Origin: Deltaproteobacteria bacterium
GTDB taxonomy: Bacteria > Bdellovibrionota > Bdellovibrionia > Bdellovibrionales > Bdellovibrionaceae
Direction: 5' to 3'
Assembly: GCA_017302835.1 (NCBI GenBank)
Contig: JAFLCC010000002.1
Coordinates: 62,001 to 126,000 of the forward strand
DNA: 64,000 nt
The translations under genes were made by a program, and so were the position numbers. A model generated the notes under the pieces. It did no database searches, was not told the origin of the DNA, and was given only the letters and a program-made list of their open reading frames with translations. This document shows positions 27,099-36,234 of the stretch, one piece after another. The stretch's first letter is position 1, and each line of letters opens with the position of its first letter.

Positions 27099-28316
27099 AT
27101 GAAAATGTTGTTTTCAATTTGTTACCTCCTTTTCACCACTGTGTGGGGTTCTTTAGCTTTAGCCGAAGAACCTTTACATAAAACCAATCCTGTTTTATTT
27201 TTAACTCTGCAAAATTACCGCGTTCTTAGCGGGCGTATTCACAAAATTCTTGAATATCGACTTTCGTCTCTGAATCAATGTTCAGTGGATACTCAAAAAA
27301 AATTAAAAATGAGATTTGAAAAGTTACCATTGTATTCTGACAATCGAGAAGTTGTTCTTGATTTTTTATCGTTGTATTCTGATAGCCTGAACGTCGAAAA
27401 AAGTTGCCTAGACACTCTAGATAAGAATGAAAGAGGGTTTAAAAATTTTGAAAGGGAACGGTTTTCGTCGATTCACAAAACCTTGGATACCTTGTGTGAT
27501 TCTTCAAAAAATAGTGAAAACGATTTCGGCGATACTGGGTCGATTGGCAGAAATTGTTATCTGAAAGTTCACCAAGTTTTTTCAGATTTGGATCCTCATT
27601 GTGTTTCTTTTCAAGTTCCCAATTTTACGAATTCTGTGGATCCATTTCCCTGTATGATGGCTGACTACATGATCGGTCGATCTATGGTATCTGAAACAAG
27701 TTGGGAAAAACACATTCAAAATACCGCTAGGTTTATGGATCAATTGAGAAAGGCCTTTGGACGGCCAAACGCTAGAGAACAAGGAATTAATCTTTGGGAA
27801 ATTTTTCTTGGATCAAAAAAAGACACACCTGCTTTGCGCGAGGAATTTTTGGCTCAGCTTAATTTTTTCTTTTCATCGTCTCAGTCTGCGAGTTCTTATA
27901 TCCGTGGTTTTCATGATCATGTTTGGCAGTTCATTTTAAGGAAAACAAATTCACCTTCTGTGACTCTGGACTATTTCTTATCAACTCGAATCCAAATTAA
28001 TGAATTTCAAACGGTTTACAATTGGGCCGTAAAGAATAATTATCCAATGAACATTCAAGGTATCCAGATGGCCGGAAAAAATCGTCATAACTTTATGGCT
28101 GCCTATTTAGCTTGTCATTATCGAGAAGAAAACAGTGTTTTTTTTGAATCATTACCTGTAATGCTTGGATATGCCTATGAATCTTTCGACTTAAAAGCGC
28201 ATCTTATTGAAGATAAGGATAGTTTTGAAGTAGCAAAGGAAAATTTTGTTATAGATACCAATAGGTATAGAACCGGCGTTTATTGGGGTTATCGATTTTG
28301 TAAACAGCAGTTCTAG
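27099..28316 (+). CDS. Secreted protein, unknown family
   Basis: 405 residues, signal peptide ending LALA, excellent AGGAGG ribosome site. The C-terminal third looks conserved and enzyme-like: GKNRHNFMAAYLACHY, LPVMLGYAYES and DTNRYRTGVYWGYRFC hold many His, Tyr, Arg and Cys. The first two thirds are helical with paired cysteines (NQCS, KSCLD, DLDPHC). I cannot name a family. It follows the small secreted gene at 26583 in the same direction. Confidence 0.6.
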   Translation: MKMLFSICYLLFTTVWGSLALAEEPLHKTNPVLFLTLQNYRVLSGRIHKILEYRLSSLNQCSVDTQKKLKMRFEKLPLYSDNREVVLDFLSLYSDSLNVEKSCLDTLDKNERGFKNFERERFSSIHKTLDTLCDSSKNSENDFGDTGSIGRNCYLKVHQVFSDLDPHCVSFQVPNFTNSVDPFPCMMADYMIGRSMVSETSWEKHIQNTARFMDQLRKAFGRPNAREQGINLWEIFLGSKKDTPALREEFLAQLNFFFSSSQSASSYIRGFHDHVWQFILRKTNSPSVTLDYFLSTRIQINEFQTVYNWAVKNNYPMNIQGIQMAGKNRHNFMAAYLACHYREENSVFFESLPVMLGYAYESFDLKAHLIEDKDSFEVAKENFVIDTNRYRTGVYWGYRFCKQQF

Positions 28317-28411
28317 TTTTTACCACTCTGATCTTTATTTTACCTTCACTTGGCCCCACACCCTGCGCTTAGGTCTAGATATTCAAATGAAGTTAAAAGC
28401 TATGTACCACT

Positions 28412-28444
28412 TTGACAAGGAATAAAGACCAAAGGTACTATAAT
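28412..28444 (+). promoter_or_regulatory. Candidate sigma-70 promoter
   Basis: TTGACA at 28412-28417 and TATAAT at 28439-28444 match both consensus hexamers, about 30 bases upstream of the 28475 start. The 21-base spacing is longer than the usual 17, so the -35 box may be coincidental while the -10 box is good. Confidence 0.3.
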
Positions 28445-28474
28445 TAAAGAATTCTCGTTGAGAGGAGTTTAATT

Positions 28475-28975
28475 ATGTTAAAAATATTTTTCGGAGCTAT
28501 TCTTTTTTCTTTTTATTTGTTGGCCGCAATTCCAAGTTCTTCTGTGTCAACAAATAATATATTGAAATTTCAGGGGGCCTTATCTGGGGGTCAAGCCGGC
28601 AATGGTTTTTCTTTACTTAAGTTAGATAAAGTTTTTTTTCAAAATCTGAATTCTGAAAGATGGATTGTGGATGTTGGAAATATCAAAGGGAAAGAGAATA
28701 AGGGATTGCCTGGTTATTACCATGTCCAATTACAAAAAAATCCACCTCAAGTTATTATAAACTTTAATCAAATGCCAGTGTCGTTAGTCGATGAACTTCA
28801 ATTATCAAAGTTTATAAAAGATTCTATTTATGTACGAAATGGCAGATTGTTATCTGACCCTACTGATAAAACGCTAACTTTAATTTTAGATTTAAAGAAG
28901 CCATTGCAACTTAAAGTATTGCAAATTAAAGGACAGAAAAAAACAAGTAAACTTGTTTTAGATATGTTTTTATGA
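28475..28975 (+). CDS. Secreted protein, AMIN-like domain
   Basis: 166 residues with signal peptide (MLKIFFGAILFSFYLLA) and GAGGAG ribosome site. The mature part is a series of short beta strands with charged turns (WIVDVGNIKG, VIINFNQMP, TLILDLKKPL and LKVLQIKG), reminiscent of AMIN domains that target proteins to the septum or peptidoglycan. The resemblance is by strand pattern, not by a clear match. Its stop overlaps the next gene's ATG (ATGA), so both are made together. Confidence 0.55.
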   Translation: MLKIFFGAILFSFYLLAAIPSSSVSTNNILKFQGALSGGQAGNGFSLLKLDKVFFQNLNSERWIVDVGNIKGKENKGLPGYYHVQLQKNPPQVIINFNQMPVSLVDELQLSKFIKDSIYVRNGRLLSDPTDKTLTLILDLKKPLQLKVLQIKGQKKTSKLVLDMFL

Positions 28976-29700
28976 AATATGTTTTTATTCTATTTTTATT
29001 TTCAATCCAAATTTCAGCTAGGGTTTTAACTTTAAGTCAGGAAAAATTTGCAAGTTATTTTTCGGGTGAGATGAGTTCCTCGCTATTGAAAACAGCACCT
29101 TTTGATGATATTGTAACGGCAACGGATTCTTTCTCAGATGAATATAAGCTAGGGATGGGGGGAGAATTTGGATTTGTGTATTCAACACCCTATGTTGGTT
29201 GGCGCTTTGCTTTTGAAATTTTGAAGCCGGGAAAGCTTTCTGATGTTACGGCTTCACAATCTGGAACAGTTAATTATTTAGTTTCAAGTGATGTCACTGT
29301 TGTTTCACCTAAGTTAGGGATAGAAATTCATTTGAATAGACTGCCAAGTTCGCGAATTTATTTATTCGCTTGCTATGGATCGTCAAATTTAACAATGACA
29401 AATACATTTACTGGAGTTGTCGTATCGCCAAATTCAGACCATGAGGTTCCATTGAAAAGCACTGCTCCCTTGATGGTTGGAGGCTTTGGAATGGAGTGGT
29501 CTTTTGTGGATACAACTACTTTTGGAATCGAACTTGGATATCGAAGTTTAGTATTTAGTGAAATTAAATATGCCAAAGATGTTACATCATTTTCTGGATC
29601 CAAAGTGGCTGGCGATCTCTATCAAAATACATTAGGTGAAAACAAGACTTTGAATTTTTCATCATACTTTGGGGCTGTCACCTTTAGATTTTGGCTCTAA
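28972..29700 (+). CDS. Outer-membrane beta-barrel protein
   Basis: 242 residues, signal peptide (MKYVFILFLFSIQISA) and a series of barrel strands ending AVTFRFWL, a terminal aromatic signature. Strands such as YVGWRFAFEIL and TFGIELGYRSLVF and repeated Ser/Thr/Gly turns fit an eight- to ten-stranded barrel. Coupled to the AMIN-like gene by a 4-base overlap, suggesting one protein complex at the outer membrane. Function unknown. Confidence 0.6.
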   Translation: MKYVFILFLFSIQISARVLTLSQEKFASYFSGEMSSSLLKTAPFDDIVTATDSFSDEYKLGMGGEFGFVYSTPYVGWRFAFEILKPGKLSDVTASQSGTVNYLVSSDVTVVSPKLGIEIHLNRLPSSRIYLFACYGSSNLTMTNTFTGVVVSPNSDHEVPLKSTAPLMVGGFGMEWSFVDTTTFGIELGYRSLVFSEIKYAKDVTSFSGSKVAGDLYQNTLGENKTLNFSSYFGAVTFRFWL

Positions 29701-29719
29701 TCAAACACGCTTTTTATGA

Positions 29720-31492
29720 TTAATCATAGAGGCCATCAATGATTGACTTGTATTTTTGATCTAGTAGTTTTCTTTTCACCTTTAGCGAGGGTGTAAGCGA
29801 TCCATTTTCAACAGTAAAGTCATCAGGAATGATTTGATGTTTTTTGATACTTTCATGGCTCGCTAATTCCGCGTTCAAATTAATAATGGTCGTCCTAATA
29901 TTGTCGACAACAAGACTATGAGAAATGAGCTCGTTCCAATCAGAGATATTAATAGCATTGGATTTTGCCCAGGCAAGGGTTTTGTCTTTGTCTAAAGTAA
30001 TAAGGGCAATAACATACTTTTTTTGATCTCCATGTATCAAGGCATGTGAAATAAGAGGGTTCAATTTAAGAATTCCTTCTAGCTTTTGTGGGGCCACATA
30101 TTTTCCATTTGCTGTTTTAATTAAATCTTTCTTTCTGTCGGTGATTCGCAAATCTCCCGAGGGTAGAATTTCTCCGATATCACCCGTTTTAAACCAAGAT
30201 CCGTCGAAGGCTTCTTTTGTTCCCTCGGGATTTTTGTAATATCCTTTCATGACCTTTTTGCTTTTAACTAAGATCTCACCGTCCGACGCAATTTTGAGCT
30301 CGACATCGCCTATGGGAAGGCCAACGCTGCCAAATCGATAATTAAAAGGAGTATTAACACAGATAGCGGCCGTTGTTTCTGTCAGCCCATACCCTTCTAG
30401 GATGATAACGCCACAGGCTTCAAAAAACTCTGAGATGGTTCGATTTATGGGAGCGCCACCACTCACGCAAAACCTTAACCGAGTTCCAAATACGTTTTTA
30501 ATATTTTTTAAGAGAATTGCCTTAGCTAACTCATAAATAAATAAATCTTTCGGCGAAATTCTTTCATTTTCTCGGTAAGCAGTGCAAACTTTTTTCCCCA
30601 CATCAAGAGCCCAATGAAAGGCCCTAGCTTTATATTTATTTTGTTCAAGACTGCTTATAACAAAGGTGAAAATTTTCTCGAAAATTCTTGGAACTGCGAA
30701 AACAAAAGTCGGGTTGATTTCCGTTAAATTATTTTTAATTCTGTCAATACTTTCAGCAAAGGCCATGGTGTATCCAAAATAGCAATGAGCCCATGTTTCG
30801 ATGCGACCTAATACATGAGCAAAGGGAAGAAAAGTTAAGGACGTGTCTTCGGAACTGACACCGCAAGTGGGAAAAGCCTCGCTAACTTCAGAAATGATTT
30901 GTTCATGTGTTAATAAAACGCCTTTAGGTTCTCCCGTGGTTCCGCTTGTATAAACTATGGTTGCTAAGTCAGAGGATTGAATTTTATTAATTTGATTCTC
31001 AATTCTTTTGATTTCATTCTGAGAAATTATTTTGGAAAATATATTTTCTATGGAGATAAGCTCTTTATCTACAATTGAAGCTTGTTCCATTAAAATAACT
31101 TTTTTAACATGAGGACAGTCCTTTTTGATTTTGTTCCAAGACTTCAGAGTAGTATTGTTTTCTAGAATAATGAGCTCAGCTTGTGAGTGATTGAGTATGA
31201 CCTTCATTTCTTCAGGGGTTGAATTTTGATAAATAGGAATTGAGATAGCTTGTACGCACATGATAGCTAATTCAATGACAGACCATTCATATCGAGTGTT
31301 TGAAATGATAGCTACCTTAGCTGATTCAGATAAGTTTGATTCATGAAGAAATTGAGCAAACTTATAGACATCTTTTTGATAATTCGACCAAGAAATGGGT
31401 TTCCATGAGTCCTCATCCTTATAAAGGAATGCCACTTTTTGATCACGTTGCAGGAACTCTAAAAGAAAAGAGGGGAGTGTTCTCGTGGTCAT
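29720..31492 (-). CDS. Long-chain fatty acid-CoA ligase
   Basis: AMP-binding (ANL superfamily) enzyme activating fatty acids to acyl-CoA through an acyl-adenylate. Motifs visible: the P-loop YTSGTTGEPKGVLLTH, the A5 motif GYGLTETTA, KTGDIGEILPSGDLRITDRKKDLIK and the late catalytic Lys region. 590 residues is typical of the FadD/FAA1-like branch with cytosolic or peripheral membrane location. Its ATG overlaps the kinase gene stop by one base, so it is translated with it. FAA1-like is favoured over small-molecule CoA ligases. Confidence 0.88.
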   Translation of the reverse strand: MTTRTLPSFLLEFLQRDQKVAFLYKDEDSWKPISWSNYQKDVYKFAQFLHESNLSESAKVAIISNTRYEWSVIELAIMCVQAISIPIYQNSTPEEMKVILNHSQAELIILENNTTLKSWNKIKKDCPHVKKVILMEQASIVDKELISIENIFSKIISQNEIKRIENQINKIQSSDLATIVYTSGTTGEPKGVLLTHEQIISEVSEAFPTCGVSSEDTSLTFLPFAHVLGRIETWAHCYFGYTMAFAESIDRIKNNLTEINPTFVFAVPRIFEKIFTFVISSLEQNKYKARAFHWALDVGKKVCTAYRENERISPKDLFIYELAKAILLKNIKNVFGTRLRFCVSGGAPINRTISEFFEACGVIILEGYGLTETTAAICVNTPFNYRFGSVGLPIGDVELKIASDGEILVKSKKVMKGYYKNPEGTKEAFDGSWFKTGDIGEILPSGDLRITDRKKDLIKTANGKYVAPQKLEGILKLNPLISHALIHGDQKKYVIALITLDKDKTLAWAKSNAINISDWNELISHSLVVDNIRTTIINLNAELASHESIKKHQIIPDDFTVENGSLTPSLKVKRKLLDQKYKSIIDGLYD

Positions 31493-33576
31493 TATTCAGC
31501 TTTCTTGAGAATGATTTCGATAGCTTGTTTCGTATTTTCCTTAACTAAGAGGTCTTGGGTGGCGACAAAGCCAAGTGAATTGACGACTTCCACTTTTAAT
31601 TTAGTTAGTGCAGGAACTTTGATCAATTGTCTTAGCACGTACTCTGGTTTTGAAATTTTATTTATACTTATATTATACTGGGTCCCTGCATTCGGAGAAT
31701 TTATGATAATGTACCCATATTTCATTTCGGTGAGAGTTTCCTTAATATTAAATCCTTTATGTGTTACGTATAATTTTTTCTCAATGGGATCATAATCTTC
31801 TTTGAAGAGTTTAAACTTAAAACTCCTTTTTGCTGGCACTTCGACCATCATTGGAGTGTAGCCAGTTTGTTTTATATCATCAATATAAACTTCAGCTAAG
31901 GGTGGATGAGTGTCTACATAGATCGAGTATTTTTCAGTGGCTGATGAATGTTGAATTGGATCATTTGAGGATTGATTTATGACATTTGTTTCTTCGGGTT
32001 TTTTTGCTATGGGAGGGTTTTTTGGTTTTGTTGTCGTTGATGCATTTGCAAAACAATATGATTTATTCCCAGCCAAGCATTTTTCAATACATTTTGAATT
32101 ATTTTTTTGAGTTGAACAAGTTTGAGGATCAACCGAGACGAAAAAGTCTGTGATCAAAGTTGGTTTTTTTAAGTAAATGAAGCCACCGCCCGAAATCAAA
32201 ACTAATAGCAATACAATAAAAAATGAAGAAAAACTATTCTCTTTAACTTTTGGTTCAAATCCGGTTAGTCTATTTTGTCTTTTGTTTTTCGAATCTTTGA
32301 GGTTAACCTTTTTTGTTTTGTTACCAAAGGTATTTTTTGCAAATGATTTGGTATTAATTGTTTTGTGAAAAATGGCGGATTCTTCAATTTGATTATGAGC
32401 CGGTTTTGAATGACCCATTTTGCTAGTGATTTCAGGAATTTCTAATTTATCTTCTTCGCTGATAAAGTCATTTACTTTCTCTAGTCGCACTGCCTCTGGG
32501 GCTGGTAAACGATGGAGTTCTTCAGCCGCCGAATTGAGTCTAATTTGGTATTTCTCATTCACTTTCGTGACGGATTTTTCTGTCCCCTCTTCCTCAGGAA
32601 TTTGAACACTTGAAAATTCCACTAACTTCCCTTTTTGTTCAGAAAAAGAATCTGCAAAAGTATGTTTAATAAAGACACTGAAATCTTGAGGTGAAAACTC
32701 GGGATAGTGGGTATTTAAAAATTTATTTAAGTCTCTATGCAGAGCTGCGGAAGTTTGATACCTTAAATTCTTATCTTTTGCGAGCGCTTTATTGACTATT
32801 TTTTCGAGATCGGGATGAATCGCTGGATCGATTTTTCTTAAAGAAGGAATTGCGCATTCTCTTATTTTTCTAAGAATTGAGGCTTCATTATTTCCAGAGA
32901 ACAATCTATCCTTGGCAAGAAGCTCCCAAAAAACTATTCCCAGAGAAAAAACATCAGTGCGAAGATCAATATGTTGACCATCGGCTTGTTCCGGACTCAT
33001 GTATCCAAATTTTCCTTTAAGTGTGCCTGTTTTGGTTGATTCCAGTTGATTCTCTGCTTTGGCAATTCCGAAGTCGATAATTTTAACCTGTCCTTCGAAA
33101 CTGATCATTATATTTTGTGGGCTCATATCCCTATGGGTGATATTCAATGGCTTTCCAGTGGTTCCATCGAGGCAGCGATGAGCATGATCTAGTCCGGCGG
33201 CAACTTCCTTTATTATATAAGCAACTTGATCAATTTGAAAATGGTTGGCCCGTTTCTTCAGCTCATTAATTATTTGTCTGAGGTTTCGTCCTTCCACGTA
33301 CTCCATCACAAGAAAGAATTGATTTTTTTCAATGCCAAACTCATGTATATGGACCACATTGCTGTGATTTAAATTGACGGCAATTTTCGCTTCTTCTTTA
33401 AACATTTCAATGAATTCTTCATTGTCAGAATACTGAGGAAGAATTCGTTTTATGGCAACGAACTTGCTGACGCCGATGGCGCCAGTGTGCTTTGATAAAT
33501 AGACCTCAGCCATACCACCTGAAGCTAATTTTTCTAATAGGATGTATTTTCCAAATCTTTCGTAACTATTTGCCAT
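31492..33576 (-). CDS. Ser/Thr protein kinase with PEGA domain
   Basis: Membrane-anchored Hanks-type kinase. The kinase domain covers residues 8-280: GGMAEVYL glycine loop, VAIKR Lys, HRDMSPQNIM catalytic loop, DFGIAKAE and the SPEQADG activation segment. A basic linker leads to one transmembrane helix (VLLLVLISGGGFIYL, about residue 460) and an extracytoplasmic part with a PEGA domain near 545-610 (YVDTHPPLAEVYIDD..GYTP). The architecture senses an envelope signal and phosphorylates cytoplasmic proteins. An acyl-CoA ligase is coupled downstream, so lipid metabolism may be a target (inference). Confidence 0.9.
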   Translation of the reverse strand: MANSYERFGKYILLEKLASGGMAEVYLSKHTGAIGVSKFVAIKRILPQYSDNEEFIEMFKEEAKIAVNLNHSNVVHIHEFGIEKNQFFLVMEYVEGRNLRQIINELKKRANHFQIDQVAYIIKEVAAGLDHAHRCLDGTTGKPLNITHRDMSPQNIMISFEGQVKIIDFGIAKAENQLESTKTGTLKGKFGYMSPEQADGQHIDLRTDVFSLGIVFWELLAKDRLFSGNNEASILRKIRECAIPSLRKIDPAIHPDLEKIVNKALAKDKNLRYQTSAALHRDLNKFLNTHYPEFSPQDFSVFIKHTFADSFSEQKGKLVEFSSVQIPEEEGTEKSVTKVNEKYQIRLNSAAEELHRLPAPEAVRLEKVNDFISEEDKLEIPEITSKMGHSKPAHNQIEESAIFHKTINTKSFAKNTFGNKTKKVNLKDSKNKRQNRLTGFEPKVKENSFSSFFIVLLLVLISGGGFIYLKKPTLITDFFVSVDPQTCSTQKNNSKCIEKCLAGNKSYCFANASTTTKPKNPPIAKKPEETNVINQSSNDPIQHSSATEKYSIYVDTHPPLAEVYIDDIKQTGYTPMMVEVPAKRSFKFKLFKEDYDPIEKKLYVTHKGFNIKETLTEMKYGYIIINSPNAGTQYNISINKISKPEYVLRQLIKVPALTKLKVEVVNSLGFVATQDLLVKENTKQAIEIILKKAE

Positions 33577-33723
33577 TAATTTTTCCTACTGTTTTAATTC
33601 GGTGTAATAAAAAATTTCTGAAATAAAATAATAACATAGACTAAAGTCTGAATTTGAGTTGGAGTTTTATTAGAACTATGAATTTTGACTCGACCTAGAC
33701 TATGAAAGAAAAAGGAGGCGCTT

Positions 33724-34323
33724 TTGAAATGGATTGGAATTACCGGCTCCATGGGAACTGGAAAATCAAGTGTTGCCAAAGTGTTAAGAGAGTTGGGCTA
33801 TCAAGTATTAGATGCGGATGAGCTGGCAAAAAAACAGCTTGAGATTGGTGAGTCGGGTTATTTAAAGGTTCTTGAAAGTTTTGGCACGCAGCTATTAAAA
33901 TCAGACAAGACAATTGATAGAAGTAAATTGGCAAAAGTGGTCTTTAATAATAAGCATGAATTGCTTAAATTAGAAAATATTGTTCATCCTCTCATTCAAA
34001 GACAAATTCAAATTATAAAAAATGATTCTGAAAAGCATGGAGAAAAGATTTTATTTTACGATGTGCCTCTTTTGTTTGAAAAAAATATGCAGAATTCATT
34101 TGATGAAATTATTCTTGTTGTCGCTGACAATGAGGTTCAGATGCAAAGAATACAAGAAAGAAACAATTGGACAAAAGAGGAAATAAAAAAGCGTCTAGAA
34201 AGTCAAATGCCGCTAGATCAAAAAAAACTAAAATCTAAATTTATTATTGATAATAATGGTTCACAAATCGATTTAAGAAATCAAGTTTTAGGCGTCCTTT
34301 CGCAAATTTTAAAACCAAATTGA
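33724..34323 (+). CDS. coaE: Dephospho-CoA kinase
   Basis: Last step of coenzyme A synthesis, phosphorylating the ribose 3'-OH. The P-loop is GSMGTGKSS at residues 8-16 and the substrate-binding DADELAK follows near 29-35; a late LLFEKN segment and RIQERNNW are typical. 199 residues fits. Translation starts at TTG with a strong AAGGAGG seven bases before it, the only start that gives MKWIGITGSMG. It converges with the next gene and overlaps its end by 15 bases. Confidence 0.93.
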   Translation: MKWIGITGSMGTGKSSVAKVLRELGYQVLDADELAKKQLEIGESGYLKVLESFGTQLLKSDKTIDRSKLAKVVFNNKHELLKLENIVHPLIQRQIQIIKNDSEKHGEKILFYDVPLLFEKNMQNSFDEIILVVADNEVQMQRIQERNNWTKEEIKKRLESQMPLDQKKLKSKFIIDNNGSQIDLRNQVLGVLSQILKPN

Positions 34324-34851
34324 AAAATGAACTTCGTAAGAAAATCCATAAAACCCATAAAAGGTATTCAGAGTTATTAATTTCAAAAAATTATATCCAA
34401 CACTCATTTTGGTATGATTGATATTAACTATGTTTGAAATTCCTTCGTTTGAGTTTATAAAATGAATCAGTCCAATCTCTATATTTTCTAGTGGGTAAAA
34501 ATAAACAAGGTTTAAACTTTTAAGATCTGATCTTATCGAAATTCCAAGGTTTTTATTAAAATCAAAAAGAGCACCAATTAAATAGTATTTTTCAAATTCG
34601 ATCTCTCTTTTTTGCGCGTACCCTAAAAACCAGTTTGCTGCCGATTCAGAGGTGCTAAAAATATTACCTGCAAGATAGCCAAGTTGAAGTTGTTTAGAGC
34701 TAGGAGTTACTATCTCCATTTCCTCGCCCTTAGTTTCATTTAGATAAAGATGAGGTACAGGCTTAGATGGGATAGGTTCGATCAGAGGAGCTGAATTTCC
34801 TAGGCTATACCAGACAAAAGTCAAAAAAAGTGAGAATTGTAAAAGACGCAT
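34309..34851 (-). CDS. Small secreted barrel-like protein
   Basis: 180 residues, signal peptide (MRLLQFSLFLTFVWYSLGNS), then a polar Pro-rich spacer and beta strands ending VHFSIWF, a terminal barrel signature. The strand set LVYFYPLENIEIGLIHF and YNFLKLITLNTFYGFYGF is consistent with a small outer-membrane barrel. No family recognised. Diverges from 34907 and its end overlaps coaE by 15 bases in opposite orientation. Confidence 0.6.
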   Translation of the reverse strand: MRLLQFSLFLTFVWYSLGNSAPLIEPIPSKPVPHLYLNETKGEEMEIVTPSSKQLQLGYLAGNIFSTSESAANWFLGYAQKREIEFEKYYLIGALFDFNKNLGISIRSDLKSLNLVYFYPLENIEIGLIHFINSNEGISNIVNINHTKMSVGYNFLKLITLNTFYGFYGFSYEVHFSIWF

Positions 34852-34906
34852 ACAAAAAAGTATAAATTGTTTTTACAATTTTTGTGAAGCTCTAGTTGGA
34901 GGAAAC

Positions 34907-36085
34907 ATGAAAATTCTTTTGTCTGTGTACTTATTGATGCTATTTGCTGCCGAAGTTGTTTTTGCTGGTTATGATGGAGTTTCATATAAAATTCATCAAT
35001 CTTACTTGTCTCCAAGAGCGATGGGAATGGGAGGAGCTTTTGTTGCTGTAGCTAATGACTATACGGCAATTTATTATAACCCTGCCGGTTTAGCTTTTAG
35101 AGAAAATGGCGAGATGAACTTATCCTTTGGGGTCGGAATGACTTCCTCATTTCAAAGTTTTGGCAGTGAAATTAGCACGGCTTCAAGCACTAAAGGTAGT
35201 GAAACTGATAAGCAAAATGCGATATTTTCGGCTATTCAAAAGCAATACGGAAAATCATTTGGAGGAAGGTTCGTGGCTCCGAATGGTGTTTGGGTGGGGC
35301 AAGGCTGGGGAGTAGGGTTTATTCCAGCAGATATCTCTTTAGAGCTAACCCCAAATCAACCGGTGGCAGTGAATGCAACAATGTATTTGGACACCACTTT
35401 TTCTTTTGCATGGGCGGATACTTTTAAGGATATAGAATCTGCGAAAGTATCCTGGGGAATCACTGGCAAGGTCGTTAATCGGGGTTATTTTAGTAAGGCC
35501 ATAGATGCCATTGAGCTCGCTGCAGACTCCAGTTTTGTGCAAACATCGGATCTGAAAGAAGGTTATTTTATAGATGCGGATGTTGGTTTTTTGGTGAAAC
35601 CACATATCGATGATGATGGAAGCATTTTTTCATTATTAAGATTGTCCAGGCCAACTTTTGGACTCGTTGTCAGAAATATAGTTGATGCCGAAGCCATGGG
35701 TTCTTTGAAGTTATTTAATAAAGAAGCAACGTCAGCTAGCAAGCCTGAAAAATTAACTAGAGTTATCGATATTGGTTCCCGCTGGGAATACCCAAGTCTA
35801 TGGATTTTTGGAGGAAGAGGAACATTGGATTTTAGGAACATTCTTCATCCTGCCTTTAACATCAGAAAAGGAACTCATATAGGATTTGAGTTCGATTGGA
35901 CAATGTTCAATTGGTGGAAGGGAAATTACCGGTTTGGTTTAAATCAAGGATATTTCACAGCAGGCGCGTCGGCGCTCTTTGCTTGGTTTAATCTAGATCT
36001 AGTTACCTATGGCGAAGATGTGGGCACGTTTAATTCACCAAAGGAAAACAGAGTTTACGCTCTCCAAATGAACCTAAATTTCTAG
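34907..36085 (+). CDS. Outer-membrane protein of the FadL/PorV/TraF-like group
   Basis: 392 residues. After the signal (MKILLSVYLLMLFAAEVVFA) comes the family signature SPRAMGMGGAFVAVANDYTAIYYNPAGLA, seen in PorV, FadL-like and UPF0164 barrel proteins, then a long barrel with a terminal LQMNLNF. Members transport hydrophobic compounds or anchor secreted proteins. GGAGG precedes the ATG. A large palindromic repeat follows the stop. Confidence 0.8.
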   Translation: MKILLSVYLLMLFAAEVVFAGYDGVSYKIHQSYLSPRAMGMGGAFVAVANDYTAIYYNPAGLAFRENGEMNLSFGVGMTSSFQSFGSEISTASSTKGSETDKQNAIFSAIQKQYGKSFGGRFVAPNGVWVGQGWGVGFIPADISLELTPNQPVAVNATMYLDTTFSFAWADTFKDIESAKVSWGITGKVVNRGYFSKAIDAIELAADSSFVQTSDLKEGYFIDADVGFLVKPHIDDDGSIFSLLRLSRPTFGLVVRNIVDAEAMGSLKLFNKEATSASKPEKLTRVIDIGSRWEYPSLWIFGGRGTLDFRNILHPAFNIRKGTHIGFEFDWTMFNWWKGNYRFGLNQGYFTAGASALFAWFNLDLVTYGEDVGTFNSPKENRVYALQMNLNF

Positions 36086-36093
36086 TTAGAGCG

Positions 36094-36202
36094 AGCTTGA
36101 AAAGTCTTAAATCTTCGTTCTCGTCGGTCGGGCTCCCTGCGACTTGGCTGTGCCAGGTCGCAGTCGACTCCTTCCTTCGGCCTCGATTTAAGACTTTTCA
36201 AG
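36094..36202. repeat. Large nested palindromic intergenic repeat
   Basis: A perfect 19-bp inverted repeat (GCTTGAAAAGTCTTAAATC at 36094-36112 and its reverse complement at 36184-36202) encloses a GC-rich 71-base middle that holds a second stem, GCGACTTGGC-TGT-GCCAGGTCGC (nine of ten paired). Base composition is far higher in GC than the surroundings, as in REP/MITE-like elements. It sits tail-to-tail between convergent genes, where it can act as a bidirectional terminator. A related piece occurs at 49465-49491. Any open frame across it is an artefact of the palindrome. Confidence 0.85.
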
Positions 36203-36234
36203 CACGTGCCAAGCTAACTTGTTGTTTCCACAAA

